Assembly: GCA_964362515.1 (NCBI GenBank) | Contig: CAYIEP010000006.1 | Span: 1 to 16,877 of the forward strand | Source of the DNA: CAYIEP01 sp964362515 | GTDB lineage: Bacteria; Patescibacteriota; Minisyncoccia; UBA6257; UBA9933 | Length of the DNA stretch: 16,877 bases | Direction: 5' to 3' | Part shown: piece by piece, positions 1 through 6,592 of the stretch | Layout: each line of letters opens with the position of its first letter | How positions within the stretch are numbered: position 1 is the first letter of the stretch | Notes under the pieces: generated by a model | Told to the model about the DNA's origin: nothing | Seen by the model: only the letters and a program-made list of their open reading frames with translations | The model's database searches: none | Made by a program: the position numbers and the translations under genes

Positions 1-60
1 TACTGCGGGGCTGGCCAAAAGCGGGCTTCATTCATTTTTAATTGGACTACTTTCATTTTA

Positions 61-113
61 TTTGGTAGTATAGAAATAGAGGTAATAATCATGCTTACTA
101 TAATACTACCAAA
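61..113 (+). promoter_or_regulatory. Inverted-repeat operator and -10 box upstream of the HTH gene
   Basis: An 11-bp perfect inverted repeat (TTTGGTAGTAT at 61-71, ATACTACCAAA at 103-113) flanks a 31-bp spacer. A consensus -10 hexamer TATAAT at 99-104 runs into the right arm. A third copy of the core ACTAC is at 46-50. No good -35 box is visible 16-18 bp upstream of the -10. A start point about 7 bases after the -10 would leave a leader of some 14 bases before the ATG at 125. A repeat overlapping the -10 of a Cro/C1-type gene is the usual form of an autorepressed operator; that role is inferred. Confidence 0.45.
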
Positions 114-124
114 ACTTTACTAAT

Positions 125-331
125 ATGACAAGCGGAAAAACAATCAGTGAAAATATCAAGAGACACAGAGCTAAACTTGGCTTAACCCAAGATGATTTAG
201 CGAAGAAAGCAGATATTAAATATACAACGCTTACAAAAGTCGAAAGCGGTGCTGTTAATAAGCCAAGCGTTCAAACCATGGCACAAATTGCCGAAGCTCT
301 TGGTGTTTCAATAGAGGATTTAATAAAATGA
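125..331 (+). CDS. Small Cro/C1-type (XRE) helix-turn-helix regulator
   Basis: A 68-residue protein made of a single HTH_3-type DNA-binding domain. The helix-turn-helix covers about residues 21-42 (TQDDLAKKADIKYTTLTKVE), followed by the usual PSVQTMAQIAEALGVSIEDL stretch that closes the five-helix fold. There is no partner or ligand domain, so it probably acts as a dimeric repressor. An inverted repeat over the -10 box just upstream suggests control of its own gene and of the hydrolase gene 10 bases downstream. No Shine-Dalgarno sequence precedes the ATG. Codons are poorer in CCG/CGG-type words than in the genes after 1321, so the pair may have been acquired. The family is certain; the target genes are inferred. 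Confidence 0.9.
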   Translation: MTSGKTISENIKRHRAKLGLTQDDLAKKADIKYTTLTKVESGAVNKPSVQTMAQIAEALGVSIEDLIK

Positions 332-341
332 GTTTAACCAT

Positions 342-1088
342 ATGAAATTAACGATACTTGGAAGTGGAACTTGCGTTCCTACAATAAAAAGAGGCTCGCC
401 TGCAAACTATTTAGAAATCGGAAAAGTGAAAACTTTAGTGGATTGTGGTTCAGGAACATTGAGACAACTTATAAAAGCGAGATTAGATTATAAAAATATA
501 GACATCGCTTTCTTCACGCATTTTCATTCCGACCACATTTTGGATTTGAACGCTTTTGTTCAAGCATTAAATTGGACGCCAGGATTTGATAGAAAAAAAG
601 ATTTAATTCTAGTTGGCCCCGTTGGTTTTAAAAAATTTTATGAATCGTATTTAAAACCTGTTTCTGGCGTACCACGACCAAACACCTATAAAATAAAGAT
701 TAAAGAAATTAAGAAAAAATTAGTTTTTGAAAATTTTACAGTAGAATGTGTGAAAACCATTCACAGCGATACGAGTATTGCATATAAATTTACAGAAAAA
801 AATAAATCTTTGGTTATCTCTGGCGATTGTGATTATGATGATAAACTCGCGATTTTTTCTAACAATGTTGATGTACTTATGCTGGAATGTTCTTTTCCTG
901 ATACTATGAAAAGCGAGGGACATTTAATTTCTAGGGAATGTGGTTTAATTGCTCAGAAAGCAAAAGCTAAAAAATTAATACTTACCCATTTATATCCGAC
1001 TTCTCCCGAAATAATCCGGTTGAACCAAACTAAGAAAATTTTCAAAAATACAATTCTTGCAGAAGATTTTATGAAAATTGAAGTTTGA
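342..1088 (+). CDS. Metallo-beta-lactamase-fold hydrolase, RNase Z-like
   Basis: A 248-residue cytoplasmic protein with the full zinc-ligand set of the RNase Z/AtsA branch of the MBL fold: HFHSDH at 60-65 (H60, H62, D64, H65), H141 in TIHSD, D162 in SGDCDY and H216 in LTHLYP. The EGHLI segment (H194) is also typical of RNase Z-like members. The N-terminal strand MKLTILGSGTCVPT is canonical. Family members process tRNA 3' ends or hydrolyse phosphodiesters and other esters. No clear RNase Z exosite arm is seen, so a tRNase role is not assured. It follows the HTH gene by 10 bases and is probably co-transcribed, as a regulator/enzyme pair. Base use differs from the downstream housekeeping genes. 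Catalytic competence is well supported; the substrate is unknown. Confidence 0.85.
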   Translation: MKLTILGSGTCVPTIKRGSPANYLEIGKVKTLVDCGSGTLRQLIKARLDYKNIDIAFFTHFHSDHILDLNAFVQALNWTPGFDRKKDLILVGPVGFKKFYESYLKPVSGVPRPNTYKIKIKEIKKKLVFENFTVECVKTIHSDTSIAYKFTEKNKSLVISGDCDYDDKLAIFSNNVDVLMLECSFPDTMKSEGHLISRECGLIAQKAKAKKLILTHLYPTSPEIIRLNQTKKIFKNTILAEDFMKIEV

Positions 1089-1320
1089 AAAGAATTTGCC
1101 GCCAAAGAAAAACTTGAAATCGTCCTTTTCGCTCCGGTTCAAGACAAGGCGAGCGGAAAAAGGGGGTGTGGGGAATTCCGCCGCGCCGAACCAATCGGTC
1201 GCAAAATCAGTTCGGATTTTGTCCGAAAGACACTGCCAGTTAGGAAATAATTTATCCGCCCCGACTTTGCGGACAAAATAATGATATACTTATCTAAAAT
1301 TTAAGAATAAAAACAAACCC
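1089..1320. repeat. GC-rich, hairpin-rich non-coding block
   Basis: No convincing gene lies here. Up to about 1275 the stretch is clearly richer in G+C than its surroundings and full of inverted repeats: CTTGAA/TTCAAG (1113-1118, 1138-1143), CCTTTTCGCTC against GAGCGGAAAAAGG (1124-1134, 1151-1163, one bulge), two mutually exclusive hairpins CAAAATC/GATTTTG (1202-1208, 1215-1221) and TTCGGA/TCCGAA (1211-1216, 1222-1227), and a 10-bp pair ATTTTGTCCG/CGGACAAAAT (1216-1225, 1270-1279). The minus strand is open in one frame from 1289 to 993 but has no ATG start. It may be a dispersed repeat or a cassette end. From 1280 the DNA becomes AT-rich and may hold a weak promoter for the next gene (TATACT at 1285, TAAAAT at 1295). 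Confidence 0.5.
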
Positions 1321-2319
1321 ATGTCTTATGATTTAGTAGTCAATCTTTTATTAATAGTAATCGGAATTTTTGTTCTTATCCGCTCCGGAATTTATATTGT
1401 AAAATCTCTCGTTGCCATAGCCCATTTTTTGAATGTTTCGGAATTCACGCTCTCTTTTATACTAATGGCTTTTGCCACCACGCTTCCGGAATTTGCCATA
1501 GGCGTTAATGCCGCCGTTAATAATCAACCGTTAATATCTTTGGGAAATATTTTAGGAGCCAATATATTGAATTTAAGCCTTACTTTGGGGCTTATAACTT
1601 TAATTGCGGGAAAATTAACGATTAAAAGCTATTCTTTGGCTCATCGAAGCTGGTTTAACTTCGCCCTGGGAATTTCTCCGATTCTTTTCGCGATTGACGG
1701 AGAAATTTCAAAAATAGACGGATTAGCGTTAATAATTCTTTTTTTTCTTCATATTTCAAGACTCTTTCACTTAAGAGAAATCTTTCATCATAAGAAAAAT
1801 TTTTGGCTTTCATTGGTTAATAATTTCGGCCATCGGCCGGACGGATTGGGGATAAAATATTTTTTTAAAAATTTATTTATATTTATCGCCGGCGCCGGCC
1901 TTCTTCTTTTATCGGCTAATTTAGCGGTGAAAGGAGCGAAAGCAATATCTCTTGACCTTGGAGTTTCGGAAATAATTATCGGAATTTTTATCGTGGCCTT
2001 GGGCACGACTTTGCCGGAAATTGTTTTTGGGATTCGGGCGGCAATAAGCAAAAACAAAGAATTGTCTTTGGGAAATTTATTCGGCGCCACCGTTTTTAAC
2101 TCAACGTGGATTTTGGGAGTAGTTTCTTTAATAAGCCCGATTAAAATTCAAATGTCTTTAAGTTTTTGGATTAGCGCGGCAACTATGATTCTGGTTTTAT
2201 TTTTGGCGAATTTATTTTTAAGCACTCGGGGAGAAATTACCAAAAGAGAGGGGATAGGCTTAATATTAATTTATATATTATTCGTCGCTTTTCAGATTTT
2301 TACGATTAACCGATTTTAG
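1321..2319 (+). CDS. Sodium/calcium exchanger-family membrane protein (CaCA, YrbG/CaxA-like)
   Basis: A 332-residue integral membrane antiporter, likely exchanging Ca2+ for Na+ or H+ across the cytoplasmic membrane. The two inverted alpha repeats that form the ion site are clear: FATTLPE (51-57) with GNILGANI (75-82), and LGTTLPE (227-233) with GNLFGATVFN (251-260). The acidic residues E57 and E233 are the expected cation ligands. About ten hydrophobic segments surround them, with a short charged loop near 150-180 between the halves. Length is normal for bacterial YrbG-type exchangers (about 320). The ATG has no Shine-Dalgarno sequence. The gene stands alone and ends at a hairpin, convergent to comF. 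Ion selectivity cannot be read from the sequence. Confidence 0.92.
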   Translation: MSYDLVVNLLLIVIGIFVLIRSGIYIVKSLVAIAHFLNVSEFTLSFILMAFATTLPEFAIGVNAAVNNQPLISLGNILGANILNLSLTLGLITLIAGKLTIKSYSLAHRSWFNFALGISPILFAIDGEISKIDGLALIILFFLHISRLFHLREIFHHKKNFWLSLVNNFGHRPDGLGIKYFFKNLFIFIAGAGLLLLSANLAVKGAKAISLDLGVSEIIIGIFIVALGTTLPEIVFGIRAAISKNKELSLGNLFGATVFNSTWILGVVSLISPIKIQMSLSFWISAATMILVLFLANLFLSTRGEITKREGIGLILIYILFVAFQIFTINRF

Positions 2320-2343
2320 GCTTAAAAATTTTAAGCGTTTTTA
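2320..2343 (+). terminator. Hairpin with T-rich tail after the exchanger gene
   Basis: GCTTAAAA (2320-2327) pairs with TTTTAAGC (2329-2336) and is followed by GTTTTTAT. It begins right after the stop codon. The stem is AT-rich and the loop minimal, so it is weak as an intrinsic terminator. It may act in both directions, since the opposite strand also ends in a T-run. Confidence 0.45.
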
Positions 2344-2407
2344 TAAAAAAATAAATCTTTTCCCGCGAATTGAATTCAAGCAAATCAAACTTGCCTTCGA
2401 AAACCAG

Positions 2408-2423
2408 TCCGTCAGCTGACGGA
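2408..2423. repeat. 16-bp perfect palindrome
   Basis: TCCGTCAGCTGACGGA reads identically on both strands. It lies in the convergent space between the exchanger gene and comF and is the only copy in this window. It is GC-richer than its surroundings and resembles a short REP-like intergenic element. Confidence 0.6.
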
Positions 2424-2432
2424 TTTCTCCAG

Positions 2433-2463
2433 CGGAAAAAATTTCTTTTCCCTCGGAAATTTT
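2433..2463 (-). terminator. Possible terminator hairpin after comF
   Basis: AAAATTTC (2438-2445) pairs with GAAATTTT (2456-2463) around a 10-base loop. In the comF direction the stem runs into a T-tract. The AT-only stem makes it a weak candidate. Confidence 0.3.
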
Positions 2464-2468
2464 ATATT

Positions 2469-3170
2469 TTAGGCTCTGGCGATAACAAGGGCTAAAATTT
2501 TTTTCGCCCCGGCGTTTTTTAAAATTCTCGCCGCTTCTTCAATCGTCGCTCCGGAAGTAAAAACATCGTCTAAAATAATTACATTCTTGTTTTTTATTTC
2601 CTCCGGATTTTCCAAAGAAAAACAGCCGGCGATGTTGATTTTTCTTTTTTCAATACCCTTCATTTCGACTTGGGGTTTATTATTTTTAATTCTTTTAAGA
2701 TTTTCGGAAATTTCGAAACCGAACTTTTCTGAAATAATTTTCGCGAGCAGCTCCGACTGGTTAAAACCCCTTTTCCTTTCTTTAATTCTATGAAGAGGAA
2801 TGGGAATAATTAAATATTTTGAATTTTTAATGTTCAAATAATTAATATAATTTATCATCAATCCTCCAAGGATATGAGATATGTCTTTTAAGCCTTTATA
2901 TTTAAAATAATGGATAAGGTTTTGAATCGCCGGATTATCGTAATTGGCGGCAGGGCCCAATAAATAAGCCGATTGTTTATGGCAGATTTTTTTGTTTTCC
3001 GGCAGTCTTGCTTGACAAATTGGGCAAAAAAGCGTTTTATTTAATTCAATAAGAGCAAAGCATTTTTGGCAAATAAAGCCGGAAGATATATATTTTTCAC
3101 AGCTAACGCATAAAGAAGGGAAAAATATTTCCAAAAGTGATTCTTTTATTTCGGTTATTTTTTCCGGCAT
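2469..3170 (-). CDS. comF: ComF-family phosphoribosyltransferase-like protein
   Basis: A 233-residue cytoplasmic protein of the ComF/GntX family, linked to natural DNA uptake and single-strand handling in competent bacteria. The N-terminus carries a double zinc ribbon (C21, C24, C34, C37, then C49, C52, C63). The family signature RKRGFNQSELLA lies at 132-143, and the phosphoribosyltransferase PRPP loop VIILDDVFTSGAT at 197-209. Length is typical (about 220-240). The gene is divergent from holB with only 40 bases between, and has its own promoter-like boxes there. In CPR bacteria, which tend to have type IV pili and competence genes, a role in DNA uptake fits, but no other competence gene except the pilin-like protein is nearby. 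Confidence 0.92.
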   Translation of the reverse strand: MPEKITEIKESLLEIFFPSLCVSCEKYISSGFICQKCFALIELNKTLFCPICQARLPENKKICHKQSAYLLGPAANYDNPAIQNLIHYFKYKGLKDISHILGGLMINYINYLNIKNSKYLIIPIPLHRIKERKRGFNQSELLAKIISEKFGFEISENLKRIKNNKPQVEMKGIEKRKINIAGCFSLENPEEIKNKNVIILDDVFTSGATIEEAARILKNAGAKKILALVIARA

Positions 3171-3182
3171 AACTTTTTAATT

Positions 3183-3211
3183 ATTTTAAGCCGGCAGGCG
3201 TTTAACTTCAA
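3183..3211 (-). promoter_or_regulatory. Promoter candidate for comF
   Basis: Reading leftwards: -35 TTGAAG (3211-3206, four of six), a 17-bp spacer, -10 TAAAAT (3188-3183, five of six). The -10 box is 12 bases before the comF ATG, so the transcript would have a leader of only about 5 bases. The -35 box reaches the first base of the holB start codon. Confidence 0.45.
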
Positions 3212-3900
3212 TGGTTAATAAATTAGAAGAAAATTTTAAGAATCTTATTAAAAGCGGCAATCTCTTTCATGCCTATCTTTTTTTCGGCGGCGGAAATTTA
3301 TCGGAAGCCAAAAGGGAAAAATTTAATTTCGCCGTGTCATTGGCGAATTTTATGGAAAATAAAGATTTTGCCATACCCCTAAAAAACCTTAACGAATTGT
3401 TAATTATCGGAATTGACGAAAAAAAATCGGTAGGAATTGAATCGGTCAGAAAAATAAAGAATTTTTTATATCAAAAACCGGTATTCTCGAATTATCGAAC
3501 GGTGATTATAAAAGATTCGGAGAATTTAACCGTTGAGGCCCAGAACGCCATTTTAAAAATAGCGGAAGAGCCGCCGAAAAATTCTTTGATTATTTTTATT
3601 TCTCCTTCGGAAGAAATTATTCTTCCGGCTCTTTCTTCCCGTCTTCAAAAAATTCACTTTCCTTTTAAAAGAGATTTAGAATTTGAGAAAGTTGATAAAA
3701 AGGCGGATATAGATTATATAGTTGAAAACGATAAAATTGATGAATTTTTTGAATCATTAATTTTCGGCCTAATGAAAAATCCGATTAAAAATTTTAGAGA
3801 AATTAAAGAGGTCAATAAAACCGTTTCCTTAATCAAACAGTTCAATCTTAATAAAAGACTTCAATTAAGAGCATTAATGAGAATTATTAATCATGAATAG
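3211..3900 (+). CDS. holB: DNA polymerase III delta' subunit-like clamp-loader protein
   Basis: A 229-residue AAA+-related protein, matching delta' of the clamp loader that places the sliding clamp on DNA. Family landmarks are LFHAYLFFGG (18-27), GIESVRKIKNFLYQKP (75-90), RTVIIKDSENLTVEAQNAIL (96-115), KIAEEPPKNS (116-125) and LSSRLQKIHF (141-150), the sensor/arginine-finger region. The P-loop is gone: the stretch after HAYLF has no GxxGxGKT, and the zinc-binding Cys cluster of DnaX/delta' proteins is absent. At 229 residues it is well short of the usual 310-335, and the C-terminal collar domain is reduced. Delta' need not bind ATP, so this can still be a functional stator. Its last 8 bases overlap the next gene, implying coupled translation. 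Confidence 0.8.
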   Translation: MVNKLEENFKNLIKSGNLFHAYLFFGGGNLSEAKREKFNFAVSLANFMENKDFAIPLKNLNELLIIGIDEKKSVGIESVRKIKNFLYQKPVFSNYRTVIIKDSENLTVEAQNAILKIAEEPPKNSLIIFISPSEEIILPALSSRLQKIHFPFKRDLEFEKVDKKADIDYIVENDKIDEFFESLIFGLMKNPIKNFREIKEVNKTVSLIKQFNLNKRLQLRALMRIINHE

Positions 3901-4984
3901 AGCGGCGGATTTAATAGTCATAATTTTAATATGGGGTTTTCTGATTTATCTTTTCGCGCCGGCGATTTCTTCGGGTTTGGGAGGCGGCGAGATTTATGAA
4001 AAAAACGGAGAGAAAAGCGGTCTTTTAGCCACCATTTCCGACAGTTTTTATTTCGGGCCGGCGGAACCGGAAACAATAAAAGAAATAATTATTTTGTCTT
4101 CCGACGAAAAAGATTTTAAAAACGCGGAAATAATTTTAAACGATAATATCGGAATTTTTTCCATCGAAGTTTTTCCGAAAAATCACCAGATTATCTTTGC
4201 TTCAACCGATTCAGGATTTTTAAAAAGCGAAGACGGCGGATTCAGTTGGCGGCCGTTTTACGATTTGGGAAATAAAATAGACTCTAAAACCAAGATTTAT
4301 AAAACCGTTTTTAAAGAAGAAAAGAACGGAGTTTTATCTTTTATTGCCGCTTTTAAAAACGGCAAGGGATTTGTTTATAAGAGCGACGGCAATTTTTTCT
4401 TTCTTGAAAAAATTTTAGAACTTGACGCGGAAGCCGTTTATGATATGTCGGTTTTTGGGGACTACGTTTATATGGGTTTGTCTGACGGGAAGATTCTTCG
4501 CTATTCAATAAAAAACAATGATTTTCAGAGAATAAACGTTTTTTCTTCAGCGATATTCGACATAGAAGTCAAAGAGGGCGGAAATCTTATCTATTCGGTT
4601 TTAAATAACGGCAAATTTTTTTCAAGCAAAGACGGCGGCGTAACTTTTATTAACGGAAAAATAGACAAACTAACCGATTTTAAAGTGAGCCGATTTAATG
4701 ATTTTGAAATATACGGCGGTACGGAAAAAGAATTGATAAAATCGTCTGACGCCGGATTAACCTGGGAAAAACTTAACCCCTTGCCGTCCCAAAAACCATT
4801 AATCTCCGCCATCACTTTGGGAAATAAAAAAGGAGAAATTTTCGCTTCCGTTATGAACAAGTTTTATAAAAGCGAAGACGACGGGTTAAGCTGGCAGATT
4901 TATCAGTTGCCGACAGACAAGGAAAAAGAAATTTTGCTAATAGTTTTAAACGATGATAAAATTATCGTTGGAATAAATAATTAG
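3893..4984 (+). CDS. Membrane-anchored Asp-box (BNR) beta-propeller protein
   Basis: A 363-residue protein with an N-terminal hydrophobic segment (about 7-24) acting as an uncleaved anchor or signal, then an extracytoplasmic repeat domain. Four Asp-box motifs (SxDxGxxW) are visible: SEDGGFSW (112-119), SKDGGVTF (245-252), SSDAGLTW (284-291) and SEDDGLSW (327-334). These sit at blade turns in sialidase, sortilin and Ycf48-type propellers. No catalytic residues of sialidases are recognisable, so it is more likely a binding or scaffold protein at the cell surface. It overlaps holB by 8 bases and ends 3 bases before frr, so it is inside the operon. The fold call is firm; the ligand is unknown. 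Confidence 0.75.
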   Translation: MNRAADLIVIILIWGFLIYLFAPAISSGLGGGEIYEKNGEKSGLLATISDSFYFGPAEPETIKEIIILSSDEKDFKNAEIILNDNIGIFSIEVFPKNHQIIFASTDSGFLKSEDGGFSWRPFYDLGNKIDSKTKIYKTVFKEEKNGVLSFIAAFKNGKGFVYKSDGNFFFLEKILELDAEAVYDMSVFGDYVYMGLSDGKILRYSIKNNDFQRINVFSSAIFDIEVKEGGNLIYSVLNNGKFFSSKDGGVTFINGKIDKLTDFKVSRFNDFEIYGGTEKELIKSSDAGLTWEKLNPLPSQKPLISAITLGNKKGEIFASVMNKFYKSEDDGLSWQIYQLPTDKEKEILLIVLNDDKIIVGINN

Positions 4985-4987
4985 AAA

Positions 4988-5536
4988 ATGGATTTTATAA
5001 AAGATATTGAATCAAAAACATTAGAGGCGGTAAAACATTTTAAAGAACAAATTTCTTCAATAAGAGGAGGCAGAGCCACCCCGAAATTAGTAGAAAACAT
5101 AGATATTGATTATTATGGCCAGAAGCTTTTAATAAAACAGGCGGGGTCAATCAGCGCGCCGTCCCCAAAAGAAATAAATATATTGGTTTGGGATAACTCC
5201 ACGGTGCCTTTGATAGTTAAAGCCGTGGAATCAGCGTTGAATATTAACGCAGTGGCAGAGGGAAATTTAATAAGAATTAATTTTCCGCCGTTATCGGAGG
5301 AAAGAAGAAAAGAATTTATAAAACTCGTGAAAAAAGAAGCGGAGGGAATAAGAATCAGGATAAGAGCGATAAGAGACGAAGCCAACAAAAAAATAAACCT
5401 TAATTTTGAAGAGAAGAAAATCAGCGAGGACGAAAAATTTAAAACCAAAGAGAAAATTCAAAAAATTACGGACGAAGCCAATAAAGAAATAGAAAATTGC
5501 CTTGAAAATAAAATAAAAGAGATAGAAGAACAATAA
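4988..5536 (+). CDS. frr: Ribosome recycling factor
   Basis: A 182-residue soluble protein (family norm about 185) that, with EF-G, splits post-termination ribosomes. Hallmarks are SSIRGGRATP (23-32), INFPPLSEERRKEFIKLVKK (97-116), GIRIRIRAIRDEANK (120-134) and ISEDEKFKTKEKIQKITD (145-162). The RRF head-and-tail layout, a three-helix bundle with an inserted beta domain at about 35-100, is intact. It starts 3 bases after the propeller gene, and rseP follows 2 bases after its stop. The partners pyrH and tsf that often precede frr are not present here. Confidence 0.97.
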   Translation: MDFIKDIESKTLEAVKHFKEQISSIRGGRATPKLVENIDIDYYGQKLLIKQAGSISAPSPKEINILVWDNSTVPLIVKAVESALNINAVAEGNLIRINFPPLSEERRKEFIKLVKKEAEGIRIRIRAIRDEANKKINLNFEEKKISEDEKFKTKEKIQKITDEANKEIENCLENKIKEIEEQ

Positions 5537-5538
5537 AA

Positions 5539-6564
5539 ATGATTATAGGAATAATTTCAATAATAATATTTCTTTCGATTCTGATTTTCGTTCATGAGCT
5601 TGGCCATTTTTGGGCGGCCAAAAAATTCGGTCTTTTGGTTGAAGAATTCGGTTTCGGTTTGCCGCCGAAAATCTGGGGGAAAAAAATAGGAGAGACAACT
5701 TACACCATCAACGCCTTGCCTTTCGGCGGATTTGTAAAAATTTTAGGAGAGGACGGAGAAGACCAAAAAGCCAAAGAAAATATAGGGAGGTCATTCGGGG
5801 GTCTTAAAATTTGGAAAAGAACAATCATAATTTCAGCCGGCGTAATTATGAATTTTTTATTGGGCTGGATATTGGTGTCTTTGGTTTTATCAATCGGCGC
5901 GCCCAAGGCGATTTTAATAAATGAAGTTTTACCAAACAGTCCGGCATCGGGAGCGGGCCTTATAGAAGGAGACAAGATATTAAATTTTGAGAATATAAAC
6001 GCGTTTGTCGCTTACATTGAGCAAAACAAAGGCAAGGAAATTGTTTTGAAAATAGAAAGAGGCGGAGAAGAAAAAAATTTAACCGTCGTTCCGCGAATTA
6101 ATCCGTCGGAAGGCCAAGGCGCTTTGGGTATCGGGTTGGCCGAGACGGGCTTTGAAAAGAAAAATATATTTTTAAGCCTATGGGAAGGATTAAAAACCTC
6201 TTTGGAGATGGTATTTTTGATATTCAAAGCGATTTTTGTTTTAATAGGCAACGCTTTTTCAGGCAAGGCCAGCTTGCAGGATATTGCCGGTCCGGTCGGT
6301 ATAGTTAAGGTGGCTAATCAAGCGGGGGGATTGGGGATTATCTATTTAATTCAGCTTTTAGCTCTTATTTCTTTAAATCTCGCGGTTGTAAACGCTCTTC
6401 CTTTCCCGGCTCTGGACGGCGGAAGATTATTGTTTTTATTATTAGAAAAAATAAAAGGATCGCCATTGCCTCAGAAATTTGAAAGATACGCCAACGGATT
6501 GGGAATGGCTTTATTGCTGTTTCTAATGATAGTGATTACAATTAAAGACATAGCTTCTTTCTAA
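5539..6564 (+). CDS. rseP: RseP/RasP-type site-2 intramembrane zinc protease
   Basis: A 341-residue membrane protease that cuts transmembrane segments of anti-sigma factors or leftover signal peptides. The zinc motif HELGH is at 19-23 in the first membrane helix, and the second catalytic motif NALPFPALDGGR at 285-296 (D293). One PDZ domain spans about 125-187 (ILINEVLPNSPASGAGLIEG at 126-145), fewer than the two in E. coli RseP but normal for RasP-type proteins. Hydrophobic segments lie near 1-20, 98-120, 221-238, 265-285 and 318-336. It follows frr directly, as in the Firmicutes cluster frr-uppS-cdsA-dxr-rseP-proS, but the three middle genes are missing. Confidence 0.96.
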   Translation: MIIGIISIIIFLSILIFVHELGHFWAAKKFGLLVEEFGFGLPPKIWGKKIGETTYTINALPFGGFVKILGEDGEDQKAKENIGRSFGGLKIWKRTIIISAGVIMNFLLGWILVSLVLSIGAPKAILINEVLPNSPASGAGLIEGDKILNFENINAFVAYIEQNKGKEIVLKIERGGEEKNLTVVPRINPSEGQGALGIGLAETGFEKKNIFLSLWEGLKTSLEMVFLIFKAIFVLIGNAFSGKASLQDIAGPVGIVKVANQAGGLGIIYLIQLLALISLNLAVVNALPFPALDGGRLLFLLLEKIKGSPLPQKFERYANGLGMALLLFLMIVITIKDIASF

Positions 6565-6574
6565 AATATATAAT
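6545..6574 (+). promoter_or_regulatory. Possible promoter for the pilin-like gene
   Basis: A perfect -10 box TATAAT (6569-6574) with AAGACA (6545-6550, matching GACA of the -35) 18 bp upstream. The -10 lies 18 bases before the ATG, so the leader would be about 11 bases. The intergenic space here is only 28 bp and is the largest break inside this gene run before the mre repeat array. Confidence 0.35.
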
Positions 6575-6592
6575 TTAAAATTTTTAATTCTG

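Larger units (their letters stand above)
2306..2472 (-). pseudogene. Possible decayed small reading frame interrupted by a palindrome
   Basis: Reading leftwards from just inside comF, one frame encodes LKYKISEGKEIFSAGE up to the palindrome at 2408-2423. A second frame, shifted by one, carries on from the palindrome as LVFEGKFDLLEFNSREKIYF and further to a TAA at 2306-2308. Both halves read like protein, and removing 17 bases at the palindrome would join them into a protein of about 50 residues with no obvious ATG start. It overlaps the last codons of the exchanger gene by 14 bases on the other strand. I do not recognise the protein, and the match may be chance in AT-rich DNA. Confidence 0.25.

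Noticed and set aside
1078..1281. A plus-strand 67-codon frame in the GC-rich block
   Set aside because: Lysine/arginine-rich, no family resemblance, starts inside the end of the hydrolase gene, and the minus-strand frame over the same DNA is more protein-like. Treated as part of the repeat block.
1089..1283. Integron attC site or rho-independent terminator after the hydrolase gene
   Set aside because: Stems are present, but no proper RYYYAAC/GTTRRRY core pair and no T-run directly after a strong stem could be identified; no integrase gene is in the window.
5291..5533. Hydrophobic minus-strand frame within frr
   Set aside because: A mirror of the lysine/glutamate-rich frr codons, giving Phe/Leu-rich nonsense; frr is fully conserved on the other strand.
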